DNA of 64,000 bases from Eudromia elegans (GCA_003342815.1 PTEX01000163.1:1147542-1211541), one strand, 5' to 3'; counted from the first letter of the stretch, positions 25,176 through 37,008 are shown. Notes: a model not told the origin generated them from the sequence alone. Made by a program: numbers and translations.

Positions 25176-28100
25176 CTTTTAAATTAATGCCATCAGCTTC
25201 CTTGGTTTATACTCTGCATACCAAAATTCATATATTTATCAGTCTGTCTTTGGAAAACAGAAACTGTATGTAATTAGCACAGGGCTTACATTCTTTGTGC
25301 TCTTTTGCACATTTTTATGCAGGTGTCAGCCCTGAATTTCATGGATGTACAACAACTGTACTTCTCTGGGAGAGCCAAGCCATAATCACACCACTGAACA
25401 TGTTTCTAAACTACTTTCTAAGGCTGAGCTGAATAGCCAAATACAAAATCCAGCAGTCAGATTTATTGGAGTGGCCTGGTGACATTTCCCAGAGGACTTA
25501 CAATCTATGATGATGGATTACGCTGATCCATTAATGTAGTAGTCTCATCTGGGAAAGATGTAATTGTCGTTCTGTATCCTGCAGTTTCCATAAGTTTTGC
25601 AGACCACGTAATAGCACACATCACAATGGAAATTGCTTGTGAAGAATGTTGCAGTAAATATGTCAGGGACGCTATATCGTACGGCGGGGGACTTCTGTGC
25701 TGGTGCCACGAGGCCATCATTAAGACAGGGGGAGGGATAATAACAAAATTTGGTATGCTGCGTTCATAGTGATATATGTGGTCTCCAAAGGTTCAGCTGG
25801 AAGAGTGTGGGTTGCACTGATTTTGTTTCCTCTCACAATGCATGTCTGCAAATATTCTCTTGTTGACTAGTTCATAGCATCAGGAAAATAACATTTGCTT
25901 TTACCTGAAGGGACAATGCTATTTCTACAGCACTAATTGCCCTACCAACATTTCCTGAAATAACTTTTTTTATGAATTGCCAAAGTCTATATCTCTGGTT
26001 ACAAAGAGCATTACTACCTGGTTCTATATTCTGAGCAGAGTTTAGAATAAGACCGCTGTTGTGCAGCGTGAACAGCGTCTAGGTCTAAGCCAGGATATCC
26101 GGTGGGAGAAAATGCCTTTGAGTTGGCTGGAAGGTTCCTATTAATAGAGCATTAAATTTTGGACAATAATGTTCACACTTAGGAAGCCTGTAAATGCTTT
26201 GGCAGCCAAGAAAGATGGTAAAGCTTGGACTCTGAAAAAGGTAGGGTATACTCTAAAAAATACAATCAAATACAATAAAATACATTGAAAGATAGGAGCA
26301 GACATACTGAAGGAACAGAACCGCAAATAGTGGCAAGCAGCTGGAGTGAGCTGCCTAACCCCTCTGTAGGGGGTGTGTGTGTGTACGTGTACACCCTACT
26401 CACAGCCGATAACTAATGTGTATTGCGGCAGTAGCTGGAGTCCTGGCTGGCGTCTCCGCTTTGTGCTAATCTCAAGCCAAAACAGCCCCTGCCCAGAAGA
26501 GCTCACAGTCGAGCGGAGAAGGGAAGAGGTACTGGAGACGAGACACTCGGACGCTGTGGTACGTTTGCACCTATTGCCTTTATAGGTAACCTGATTGATG
26601 AGCTGAACGGGGATAGGAGCTTGAGGGCAGGCAGGTCTAACAGGACAGATTTGCAGCATTTCTTTTTGCTAATGTATTATTTCTGGTGAGAGTCATCTAT
26701 ATTTCACAGTTAAGCATATGGACTTCTAGGAGGGCCAAATTGGTCTCTGTGGGTGAAAACGTCTTGAAAGGGTGTGAGGTCTTCTCATGAGCACTGTAAT
26801 GCTGCACCTCATGCTGGTCTTGTCTCAGATTCAGTTGAAAGGCTGACATCTCATGTGTCGCAGCACCACAGCGAGATGGGGTCATTTATCTGCCTCTCAA
26901 AATGAGACCTAGAGACCCTTGGTACAGCAGGCACGGAGGGAAGCGAGCTTCTGGAAGCACATGAAATTAAAAGAAAAAAATGCTGCATTTTTGGTCATGT
27001 AATAGGGATCCTAAATTTGTCTTGCTCTTTTAAGCCAAATCCCTGCAGCTGGTTATGAATTTTGCAAGGATGAAAATGGTGCAAGAAGGGGGCAGGTTTC
27101 AAATTTAATGTGGACATACTCTGTGCTGAGAATCAGTGCCACTACATAGCTGATAAAATGTTGAGCTTGGTTTGCCAAAGTGATGGGATGGGGAGATCAG
27201 TCTAATAAATCTGAGGCTGCGAATAGAAAATGCAGTCTTCAGTTGACAAGTTGAAATGGCATTTGGTTACTAATGTCAGTGGAAAAGGATGCAAGTATTA
27301 AATAACCACATTTTGTACCAGGAAGGGAAGAAATGTTTTCGGCTCTCCAGATCACACATGATCCTCCTGTGCCTTATTATCTGCCTGCACTTTCAAATCA
27401 GACCATGTCCCACATAGGAAGAGCAGTGAGTCTATTTAGTCACTGGATCCCTACATCCTGTTGCTTGGACCTGGATTTAGTTAATCCTAGGACCATGGGA
27501 GGTTGTGTGAAAGTTTGGCTTTGGGTTGATTTAAGATCAGTTTCACAGGTATGTCATGACTTGCTATTGTAACCTCCATGACTTTAAGATACAGTCGATC
27601 TGGGTTTTGCTTATTCTTCCTCTGCTTCTAAAGAAGGTCTACAAAACAAGAAGAGCTTAGAGACAATCCACTCAGCAGTGCCGAGGTTGTCCTTACTCCG
27701 GCCTTGTCTTCACCAAGAGGAAGGGCTCTTTAGCTTGAATATGAGGCTGGTTATGAGGAGGGATATGGAAATGCCTGCAGTGGTTACCCTGCCCCTTGAC
27801 CAACCTGAGGGCCGGCGTCACTGCCGGGTCTGTGGATCTGTGCATGGTGCCAGTGGCACCTCTGCAGCGTTGGTGGGGATTGAGCTGGGGAAAGGGTTTT
27901 TAACCCTCCGGGAGTAGCAGGACTGTGCTGTGGATATGGCTATGTGAAAGCCAGCTGGAGCTGTTGAAACTCCTGGTGAAACTGGGCCTGGCCAGATGCT
28001 TTGCCTGCCAAACTGCTGCAGCAGTTGAATTAAGCTTACCACCACTAGCTTGTCAGCTGAGGCTTGGTAAGTGCTCTGGGAGGGGAGCTCGTCCCCTGTA

Positions 28101-29340
28101 GCAGGGGATGAAACAGATCGGCGCGAGGAGGCGGCGAGAGGCAGCGAGCAGTGGACAAAGCGCCTTTGTGGTGTTGATGCAAACGCTCATCTGGATATTG
28201 GGAAAGATCAAATGCATTTTGGTGGAAATGTCTGGGAGTCTGGGATCAGCGAAATGGGTCAGGAGAAAGGAGGGAGCTGAATGTTTCTGTGCTGAGAATA
28301 AACCTCTGTCGTGGAGCTAATGAGGCTTTGAAGTCATTTAACTGACATGAAACTTTGAAATCCTTTGTAAGAACGGCAGTGCTTTAAGGACTGTTTAATA
28401 AAGCCCTTGACTGGGAGAGAAGCAAATATTTTATCAGGCTGACATTGAGTGCTTTTTGTTTTAGGTTTGGGGGGAAGTGGGACTGGCAATTACATTTAAT
28501 TGGTGTCCTTTTTCTCCTGTTATCATTGGTGTATCGATTGCTGGGAAAACAAAATACATGTTTTCTAAAATTTACTGTAAAGTAACGGCTCTTTTGTTTG
28601 TTTTCTTTAGCTGTGTGTTCTCAAAACAGCTCATTTTTCTTTGCTTTGCTGGCAAATCTAATGTTTTGATTGAAAACGATACTAAATAATCAGTTAAATG
28701 GGTTATTTAATGGCAGGAAAAACTGTTTACAATATTTTTTTTCCCATAGGAAAATCATGCAGTTTTCTTTTGAAGCCTAAGCAGGCTTTCAGTGCTAGCA
28801 AGAGTCTTCCGGCGAGCTCGGCGGAAAAGCAAACCCACGGGCACCACCGCACGTGTGGAAACCACCGAGGTCAAGGTGTAGTCACTGCGAGGTCCTCCTC
28901 AGCCCGCAGTGCGGGGCTTAGAAACAGCGGGAGCTGGGATGTGCTGCAGAAACAAGGAACCTGAGCGTTGGGGAGCAGCAAGGTTAATCGCAATAATTTG
29001 GAAGTCGTGGTGTTTTTATAGTGCCTGTTTATGGGCAGTACCGCAGACCAGGCAAGCAGCAGCTGTTGAGAGAGCGGGAGAGCCTCCGTGCGCTGCCTCA
29101 TCCAGGTAGGAGCACCGGTGAATGGAGCGTCAGGAGGGGGGATGTGGCAGAGCGATGGGCGCTACCTCCACTGTAGCACCTGATACATGGCACGGCATCC
29201 TCTGGAAATGCAGGTTGTGTGGGGTTTTCTGACTGGGTATAAAAATTCCCTACAGGTGGAAATTTATCGGGCAAGTGCTCAGTTCCTTCCCCAGCATTTA
29301 TTGTCTGCCGTGTATATTTTGCCCTTGGGAGTAAAGACAC
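22385..29340. other. Non-coding; no gene seen
   Basis: No exon is recognised. It contains the 57-base T run at 25109-25165 and an AT-rich block near 24230-24320 with ATTATGTAATTAAAA-like motifs. The open frames are short and unlike known proteins. Confidence 0.55.
25096..25165. repeat. Very long poly(T) tract
   Basis: Ten T, then GGG, then 57 consecutive T (25109-25165). No target-site duplication or gene body is evident on either side. Confidence 0.97.
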
Positions 29341-30498
29341 CGGTTTCAGATCTGTGACAGGATTTTTCTTTTTCTTTTTTTTAATTGGCCTGATTTTTTT
29401 TTAAATGCGAAGGAAGTGAGTTCTGTCCTCCCCAGAACGGATTGTGAGCTACGGGCTGTTGACAATGGCAATATAGCTAGCAAATCTATTACTGCGAGGC
29501 GGTCTCTGCGGGCGGCCAGCCCGTGTGATGGCCCGGCCTCCTCGATGTTTCTCAGCTGGGCTCTTCCGAAGACTGGGGTGCAACCAGCTGGCCAAGCTGC
29601 CACGCTGGAGAGCGCTCATCCTTCATGCCTGAGCGTGTGTATATGCTGCCAGTGGGCCCTCCACATGCTCCATTTCTTGCTGCCCTCATGATTCCCTTGT
29701 CCCCAGGGATTAACGGCCTGCACGGAGCCTTGGCATGAACAGGTTTGCATCCTGCTAGGATCGCCGATGCTGCCACAGCATCGGGAACACAACAGTGAGG
29801 CTATTGCGTTAAGGGCGTCCTCATTCCCATGGCAGCGTCTGAGGCTGTCTGAGGAGATGCTCCTCTTTTACTGCACCGCAGCAGCAGCTGTCTCGTGTGT
29901 CGCAGCTTCGGCATCATGGGGCATCGCAGTGCTGGTGGCACATGAGTGTGGCCGTCGTGCAGTGATACGGGGAGCAACGATGATGTGCGCATGCGGCTCT
30001 TACAGCTGAGTGCTGCCGCTGCGTAGCCCTCCCTCCCCGCTCTGGGCGCCACTGGGGTAAGTTCTACCTTTCTGGTGTGTCGCACCTTCCTTCTGAGTGG
30101 TGCTGCCTCGATCCTGCCCCTTAGTTGCTGGGAATGGAGGGAAGAGCAGGAGCAAAACTGGAGTGTTTCCGCAGTGCGCCTGGAAGGGCCAGAGAAGCCC
30201 AACCTTCAGCAAGCTGTGGTGACATCCAGCTGGGTGCCCAGAGGTGCTAGGGACGAGTTTGGGGATCATCCCCCAACCCAGCACAGCAGGGAAGGCGACT
30301 TGCCTTGGCACATGTCCTGTGGGTCTCCTTGGCTCCATCCGCCCCCAATCTTGGAGTGGTCACCATCCTCCATGGGGTGCTGAGAGGGCGCCCTGACACC
30401 TCAGCACTTGCGTGCCCCGGCTGCTGGAGTGGCCACGCGCATTTGCGAGGTGGTGCCGAACGCGGCATTGCCAATGGTGCAAGGAGGGGAAACGGTTT

Positions 30499-30561
30499 TT
30501 TAGTGTTACTAGTGAGTTGGCTGCAGAAAAAAGTTATTTTAGTGTTGCTGGTGGGTTGGCT
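30499..30561 (+). repeat. Imperfect tandem duplication, 39-bp period
   Basis: Two copies of TTTAGTGTTRCTRGTGRGTT (R = A or G) plus GGCT, starting at 30499 and 30538, with three differences. Confidence 0.85.
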
Positions 30562-32514
30562 ATACTCTTCTTTTGGTGTCCGAGGAGTATACGCCAGAAT
30601 TGCCAGTCTCAGGTGCTTTAAAAGGGTGAATGGGTGGGAAATTCAGGAAGCGAGTTGTTGATCAAATGGCTCAGCAGCATCCTCTGGAAACCAGGCACCA
30701 GGGCCTTGATAAAAGCTCAAAACATGAGTTCATTGCAGAAGGAGCTGCAAAGCGAGGCAGGGATCCTCAATGGCCTTCTAATGGCAGCCCATATAGCTAA
30801 CATATCATCTCCTGTATAGTCTTGCGCGTCACTGCATAGTGCCATGAACTTAACTCTTACCACCACCCCAGTGGGAAAACCAGTGTTACTCACAACGGGT
30901 CGCTTCTCAGCGCTGCACACTTATATTCAATTAGAGCAAATAATGGATTAAATATTAAAGAGGTAAGTGGGGAAAGTGAAATTAATTGGTTTTCAGGCAC
31001 GGAAATGTGGTAGACGGAGGAAATTTAAGGCATTTTCACCTAGTTACGTTGCATTCATCTGTCTGGGTAACTCTTAATATATTAATGTGTGGTAAATAAA
31101 GAAAAGGGCAGCAAATGCTCCTGGTTGATTTTTATGAGAGTAGAAATACAGGACAGCAGTAACGGCCATTACTGTTGACGCTGGCGTTGTAGTCTGTCCA
31201 CTCCCTCTTGGCTTGGGGTTTTGGCACCTGCAGCCGGTACGCACAGTGCGGAGGAGGGAGCGCAGGAGCGACAGAGCATCTTGTGGAGTAGGCAGGTCAG
31301 GGTGCCTGCAGGCCCCAGAGCTCCCCACGTGCCTCATCTCGAGGCCTGGGAGCGGGCTGCGGGCTATGGGTGCTGCCAGCTCCCCGTGCTCGGGCAGTTG
31401 CGGCTGCCCCTCTGTTCAGCCTCACACACGGGGCTGTGGAGGCAGCGGTGGCTGCAGCGCCACGTGGCCCTCCTGGCAGGTGCCCCAACGAGCTCCAACA
31501 AGCTCAGCTGGGCACGAGGGGCCCCAGGGGCGGGAAGCGCCCGGCCAGGTAGCGCTTGGGCACTCCCACGAGGCCCCTTGGAGGCTGGCGGGGGGCGCAC
31601 AGGCCTCTCCGCGGGGCGTGTGGGTGCAGTGGGCGAACTCCTTTTGCCCCCATGTAGGGTTGCACCCCACGCCAGACCTGCCGCTCCGTAAAGCGGCTGC
31701 AGGGGATTTGCCCTGTGTTATATGTCCCTCTTTGGAGGCGTCCTGTCCCTCGCCAGGCCAGTACAGCATGCTGAGCCCTCAAGTCTCTTATGCAGCTAGA
31801 TTTTCATCTTCATTTTTCTGTTTCTCAATGCTGAAACGAGTTTATCATGGGAATAGAAGGTCGTTTCCTGTCCCTACCAGATCATTAATTTTCTGTGAAA
31901 ACACAAGAGATCTCACGCTTTTCAAACAAACAGGAAAAAAAAATCCCAACCAGACGATCTAATTTGCAAAATATTCTGCAGTGCTGCAGAACCAAGCGGG
32001 GTGAAGATGCACGGGTAGGCTGCAGGCATGAGAGGATTTTAAAATGGGGAGTTTTTTTAAAAAATGAGGGGGAGGTTGTGTGAGAAGTATAAAAATGGCT
32101 TTTTAATTCATAGGCAGAAATGCCAGCGTTTATTTTTTTAACTTGAATCGGCTTAGAGTTCCCCTCATTGTCTTTATTTTTAGAAGCATTGCTCCCTATT
32201 CTTCAAAGGAAGATGGGCTCATTTATTTCATTTTATTTTATATTATTTTTGGTTCAACTACTTGTCACCTTTGGAGTAAGTGATTTATTTCCTCCTGTTT
32301 TCTGTGCCTGGGAGGTTTGGGAGCCCCCAGCCCCCTGCGTTCTGCTTTGGCCAGAGCTGAGCAAGGACATGAATCCCCTCGAGCCTCTGTTTGCGGGTTT
32401 TTTCTTCGGAACATTTCAGGGGACAGCAGAAATTGTGAATTATTCTCCTCAGGCCAGTGACAGTAGTGGAAAATAAATGACTAATCTGTTTACTTTTACA
32501 AGTCCTTGAAAAGA

Positions 32515-32770
32515 AAACTGCGCGGCTCTGGCAAGTTCCTCGCACCGCCCCTCGAGCAGCGCCAGCTCTGGCCAGGCGCCGCTGCCGTCACCTCACAGGG
32601 TGTGCGAGTCCCGCGAGAGGCGCCCGCTCCCGCTGCGCCAGCACGGGCTGCGGGCCCGGCCGCGCTCCTTTCCTATGCATTCCCGCCTCATGTCCATGGC
32701 ACAGGGCCCCTTCATGCGGAGCCGCCACACGACGCCCTTTGGGGCAGGCACCCTCGGCCACACGTAGGGG
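32515..32770. promoter_or_regulatory. CpG-island-like block 1.1-1.3 kb upstream of the RAI2 coding exon
   Basis: By eye I count about 29 CpG in about 250 bases, far above the surrounding sequence, with high GC content. It lies before the acceptor at 33851, so it could be an alternative RAI2 promoter or first exon. No TATA box or clear initiator is seen. CpG density can also reflect GC-biased conversion. Confidence 0.4.
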
Positions 32771-33833
32771 ACAAAATGGGAATTTGGGAGGGGGCCCTGG
32801 TGCTTCCCAGTGGAAACAGAGCTGGGGAGGGCCACATATCTGCTACAGCAGGGGCAGGATGCGGGGCCACCTGCGAGGGACAGGGTCCTCAGTGTGGGCG
32901 GGACTCCCCCGCCCTGCTGAACACAGGGATGCATGGCCCTTGAATTGCTGCTGCCCTGGGGAGGGAGAACAGGAGGGGGCAGATCCTGGTGCAAAGCAGG
33001 CTGGAGGTTTCACCGAGCTGCCCTGTATTTTTGTTTTTCCTGATTCACATTTGCCTAGTTAAGATAAAGGATTAGGCTGTCAAAGTGAATTTAAAGGTGC
33101 TTTGATTTTTATGAACCAGGTGCCTGGCTCATATTCCAGCCCGTATCTAGCTCAGGAGCAGGGCAAGCGCTAGGGAGGTGTTTGGGGAGTGGGGGGGCGT
33201 TATCTTTGTCTTTCGTTTTGCCCCTTTCCTCGCATGGGGAAGGCAGAGCAGAGCGGCCGTGTTGCCAGAGGTGTTGGTGGCTCCTCTGTCACCCTGCATG
33301 TAGTGGCACTTGCGGAGGCACCAGGAGAGCGCATGGGCACCAGCCGCGTCACCTCTGCAAGGACTGGAGAGGGCTGCGGGTCCTGGGGCACGGGGAGCCT
33401 GACCGCCCCAGGACCTTCCTGGGCCGTTCATATCTGGGCGCATTTGGTTTTGTGCTACTGTTGAGGTGGAGCAGTGCCCTGTCTCTGGGCCTGCCACACG
33501 CGGCCATTGCGTGGAGCCATCGCATTTGGAGACATCAAGCGGGCAGCCCGGGTGGCCGCCCCGCACCACACGCCGCGGAGGGGCCATCCCATCGCCACGG
33601 GCAGCTTCCCGGCCCCATCCCGTTATCGGTGTTGGCAGCTACATACACGTCCCTGAGAACTCTTGGCGCAGCACTCCCTGTCTGTATATACGGTGTTCGC
33701 GGGTACGTTCCGTATGGTACCAGAGCCGTTAGCCTGAAGTGTGGAAACATTGAACAGGTTTTCTTCGGTGATGGGCTCTTTAAAGGCAATTGCAAATATT
33801 ATTTTAAGGAGGAGATTTATGCGGTGCCTGAAA

Positions 33834-33956
33834 TGTGTTTCTGTTTTGCAGGCCAAATTATGCCTGTGCAGATGCTTCTGGCAGCGTGGAGCGCCTGCGG
33901 GTGCTGGTGACAGCGATGTAAACGTGGAGCCCGCGGAGCCTCACGAGCCCTGCAAA
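33834..33956 (+). promoter_or_regulatory. RAI2: Splice acceptor and 5' untranslated start of the RAI2 coding exon
   Basis: A T-rich tract ending in TTTTGCAG places an acceptor AG at 33850-33851, so the exon should begin at 33852, 105 bases before the RAI2 ATG. RAI2 genes elsewhere have non-coding 5' exons followed by one coding exon, which fits. The ATG frame stays open upstream through the acceptor (35 codons with no stop), so whether translation could begin in an earlier exon cannot be decided here. The initiator at 33957 is preferred because the protein matches the known N-terminus and the Kozak context is strong. Confidence 0.75.
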
Positions 33957-35624
33957 ATGGAGGAGCTGTACAAGGACGGCCAGAACCTGCCTATGGATGT
34001 GACGAGCTCGTCGCCCACCATCACCAACAACAAGCTGGAGAACGGCGTGGCGCAGCTCATAACAGCTGAGGCCTGGAACATCAACTCCACGGACCTCATG
34101 AAGAAGGCGCTCTCACCGCTAGTCACGGTGCCTGCGCCCTCCATCCTCACGCCGCCGGCCGAGTCGCAGAGTGGTGGCGTGGCGCTCAAGGTGGCCGCCA
34201 CGGTGCTGCAGCCCATCTGCCTGGGCGACAGCCCCGTGGTGCTGCCCATCCATCTGCAGGTGGCGGGCAGTGCGGCGCCGCAGCTGGCACCCGGCGGCAG
34301 CACGCCCTATGTCATGACGAGCCAGGGCCCCGTGCCACTGCCCCTGCTCCTGGAGCAGCACGTCTTCCAGCACCTCAACTCACCCCTCGTGCTGCCCCCC
34401 GGCGCCCCCTGTGCCACCGGCCCTCTCCACGGTGGCCTCTTCCAGGGCTCCTCGGCCCCCGTAGGGCAGCCCCAGCTGCTGGATCCCAAGCCCTCGAGCC
34501 AGGCGCCGGAACCCGTCCTGCCGCCCGTGTTTCAGACGCCTGGCTTCGCTGCCGTCCTGCAGGACCTGTTCCCCTCACAGGGCACGCTGGGCTCGGGCCC
34601 CTGCCAGCCACCCCCCGACTACGCATCCCTCCCGCCACAGGCCTTCAGCTCACCGCTCTCGCCGCTGGTGCCACCGGCCACGCTGCTGGTGCCATACCCT
34701 GTGATCGTGCCCCTGCCCGTGCCCGTGCCCATCCCAATCCCAATCCCCATCCCCGTGCCTCATGGCACCGAGACCAAGGTGGCCCCGGACTACCCCAGAG
34801 CGCCGCTGTTCACTCCACATTCCTGCAAGGGCACCCAGACACCCCTGGAGAAAGAGGAATCGAAGCCCTTTGAGTTCATCCACCAGCGGGAGTTTTCCCA
34901 GCTCAGCCGCCACACAGTCATCAAGATGAGCAACGAGAATGAGGCCCTGGACCTCTCCATGAAAACGGCGCCACTGCTCAGGGCCAGCGAGCCCAGCACG
35001 CCGGCGCCACCAGAGGATGGCGCGCTGGACCTGTCGCTGGCGTCGTGCCGCAAGGCGGGCAGCAGCGCAGGCCTCGCCGAGGCCGCCGCCTGCTCAGGCC
35101 CCGCGCTGGATGTCGCCGCTCATGCCGCGCTGGACAAGCTCTCCGGCACACCTGCCCCCTTCGTCCCCTCGAAGCCACACGAGAGCCCTGGCAAGGGCGA
35201 GGGCAGGGGCCCGGCTGGAGGCTCGGCCGAGCTCCTGCGGCAGCAGCAGAAGTGGCTGGTGGAGCAGGCAGGCCGAGCAGCATGCGAGCCCAAAGGCGGC
35301 AATAACATCGAGATAGTGAGCACGTCGCAGACGGCCAAAGTGATTGTGTCCGTCAAGGACGCCGTGCCCACCATCTTCTGCGGCAAGATCAAAGGGCTCT
35401 CGGGAGTCTCCACTAAAAACTTTTCCTTCAAAAGGGACATGCCCCAGGACTCTGTGCTGCAGTGCTACGACGTGAAGAACCAGCCGGAGCCACGGGACAA
35501 CGCCGAGGCTCTTAGGAAACCCGTAAAAAACAGGAGCGTAAAGTTAAAGAAAATGAACTCACCAGAGATACATATTCTTCCAATCAAAAAGCAACGGCTT
35601 GCTGCCTTTTTTCCAAGAAAGTAA
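33957..35624 (+). CDS. RAI2: Retinoic acid-induced protein 2 (RAI2), complete coding region in one exon
   Basis: The frame encodes 555 residues, close to the 530 known for human RAI2. The ATG has A at -3 and G at +4, a strong Kozak context, and the following residues (MEELYKDGQNLPMD, then ENGVAQLITAEAWNINSTDL) match the family N-terminus. A proline-dipeptide run (V/I/L-P repeats) spans about residues 251-268. Two ALDLS motifs lie at residues 330-334 and 356-360; in the family these bind the corepressor CtBP. A conserved block runs from about 449 to 493 and includes TIFCGKIKGLSGVSTKNF. The C-terminus is basic (about 520-532 and 544-547), consistent with a nuclear localisation signal, and ends in AFFPRK. 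From family knowledge, RAI2 is a nuclear, retinoic-acid-responsive transcriptional cofactor that clusters CtBP. Codons are strongly G/C-ending, unlike SCML2 in the same window. No frameshift or internal stop is present. The call rests on recognising the protein along its whole length. Confidence 0.96.
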   Translation: MEELYKDGQNLPMDVTSSSPTITNNKLENGVAQLITAEAWNINSTDLMKKALSPLVTVPAPSILTPPAESQSGGVALKVAATVLQPICLGDSPVVLPIHLQVAGSAAPQLAPGGSTPYVMTSQGPVPLPLLLEQHVFQHLNSPLVLPPGAPCATGPLHGGLFQGSSAPVGQPQLLDPKPSSQAPEPVLPPVFQTPGFAAVLQDLFPSQGTLGSGPCQPPPDYASLPPQAFSSPLSPLVPPATLLVPYPVIVPLPVPVPIPIPIPIPVPHGTETKVAPDYPRAPLFTPHSCKGTQTPLEKEESKPFEFIHQREFSQLSRHTVIKMSNENEALDLSMKTAPLLRASEPSTPAPPEDGALDLSLASCRKAGSSAGLAEAAACSGPALDVAAHAALDKLSGTPAPFVPSKPHESPGKGEGRGPAGGSAELLRQQQKWLVEQAGRAACEPKGGNNIEIVSTSQTAKVIVSVKDAVPTIFCGKIKGLSGVSTKNFSFKRDMPQDSVLQCYDVKNQPEPRDNAEALRKPVKNRSVKLKKMNSPEIHILPIKKQRLAAFFPRK

Positions 35625-35665
35625 ATTATGGGTTTTTAGAATTTTAAGATTATTATGGAAAAAAA

Positions 35666-35671
35666 AATAAA
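35666..35671 (+). terminator. RAI2: RAI2 polyadenylation signal, proximal
   Basis: An AATAAA lies 42 bases after the RAI2 stop codon inside an A-rich run. This close to the stop and within homopurine sequence, it is the weakest of three candidates. Confidence 0.3.
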
Positions 35672-35828
35672 AAGATGCACTTGGTTTTAAACTCATTTAA
35701 AACTTTAAACTATCTTTGTAAGTTATTTTTGGGGGATGGGGGAGAGGATCAGATGTAGATTGCCTATAAGCTGGGCGTTTTTCCTTTGTTTTTTGTTATC
35801 GAATTTTGACTTTTCATGAAAAAAACTG

Positions 35829-35834
35829 AATAAA
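35829..35834 (+). terminator. RAI2: RAI2 polyadenylation signal, middle
   Basis: A canonical AATAAA about 205 bases after the stop codon. The sequence downstream is only moderately T-rich. It is a possible alternative 3' end. Confidence 0.4.
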
Positions 35835-35976
35835 AAGCAACCTATTTTTCAAGCAGATTGCACATTTTGCAGCTTTAATGGAATAACGGATGAGTCAGAG
35901 GGGTAAGAGCTATTTTCACTGCCATAAAGTGCTTTGATGATGTAATTCTTCATAACGGCTAGAATGGAAATTTCAA

Positions 35977-35982
35977 AATAAA
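35977..35982 (+). terminator. RAI2: RAI2 polyadenylation signal, distal and best supported
   Basis: AATAAA about 353 bases after the stop codon, followed at once by a GT/T-rich stretch typical of the downstream cleavage element. This would give a 3' UTR of about 375 bases, with the RAI2 transcript ending near 36000. Confidence 0.6.
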
Positions 35983-37008
35983 TGTTTGTACGTGCTAATT
36001 GGTTGCGGCATTTCTGTCATTTCTGAATTGTTTTCGTTACATGGGAAAGGCTTGGCACAAGTTTGTAAACCGTAAAGCACTACAGTCGATTCGCGACGAT
36101 CCTCAAATGCTTTCAGATCACCAGGCTAAGCAAAATCCTACTCCCCGAGTGCCCTGGGAGAGAGCCCTGCCGGGCAGCCGCTGTGTGCAGGCCTCGAGCA
36201 GCTCCCCTGAAAGCGAGAGCCAGGGAGCAGCAACAGCTAGGGCTCCTGCCTGGAGACACACGTGAAACAGTTCTAAAACGTTAAATCATATTAGCAATTA
36301 CTACAAAAAGAAAACCCCTAAAAGTCAGGGGAATTTGGTGGCTGGAGCATTAGGGAAAGTCACATAAGTTTTCCCAGCCTGACTAGGGCTATGGAAAAGT
36401 TGTTCATTGTTAGTTTTATAATTTCCTTTGATGGCTGAAATCAATGCACATACCAAAGTAGAACTATGTAACTTCATTACTTGACAGTGTACAAGACGTC
36501 CACCTGAACGGAGGAATGTGAGTGCATGGGTGCAATACAGGTTGTGGCAGGTCCCAGCCCAGCACTGGTGCGTGGAAGGGAGCCGCGGGACTGCAGCTCT
36601 GCCCGAAGATGCGCCCGGCGTGCCGGGGCAAACGCAGCTCCGCAGCAGCGAGTGGTGTGTGATGGACGCCCCTCCTGTGGGGCCAGGCCCGCCCGTTTGG
36701 GCAAACATCCTTGTTCCATCAGATGTGCTGCCAGAGCAGCACCAGAATGGTCTTCTAAAGACAGAAAAGATAGAGGAGCAGGGGAGCCAATTTCAAAACA
36801 CCTCAGCTGGATCCCCTTCCTTTACCTGTGCGCAGCCAAACTCCTTCCAGGAGAAGCCAGGCTTCTGCGGTAGCTCTTCCGAGGAACAGCCCTCCAAACA
36901 CGCAGCTCCAGTCAGCAGTCTCGCCTCGGCTTGAGGCGGAGCTTTGAATCTGCAAGGTGCTGAAGCTCTGGCTGCAATCGTAGGCATGAATTCACTGTCC
37001 AGCAAACG

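Larger units (their letters stand above)
29341..33833. other. GC-rich sequence upstream of the RAI2 coding exon, probably intron or promoter
   Basis: GC and CpG content rise towards RAI2, with dense patches at 29.45-29.60, 31.2-31.7, 32.5-32.77 and 33.53-33.62 kb. Long open frames such as 31213-31962 follow from the base composition and have no family resemblance. The part next to 33851 should be the last RAI2 intron. Confidence 0.5.

Noticed and set aside
31213..31962. 249-codon open frame on the + strand
   Set aside because: GC-rich sequence gives overlapping open frames on both strands here; the product is low-complexity Gly/Ala/Ser/Arg with no known domain.
33182..33910. 242-codon open frame on the + strand running into the RAI2 exon
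   Set aside because: It crosses the RAI2 splice acceptor in a different frame from RAI2 and resembles nothing known.
33941..34303. Long antisense frames within RAI2
   Set aside because: Shadows produced by G/C-ending codons of RAI2; no independent gene evidence.
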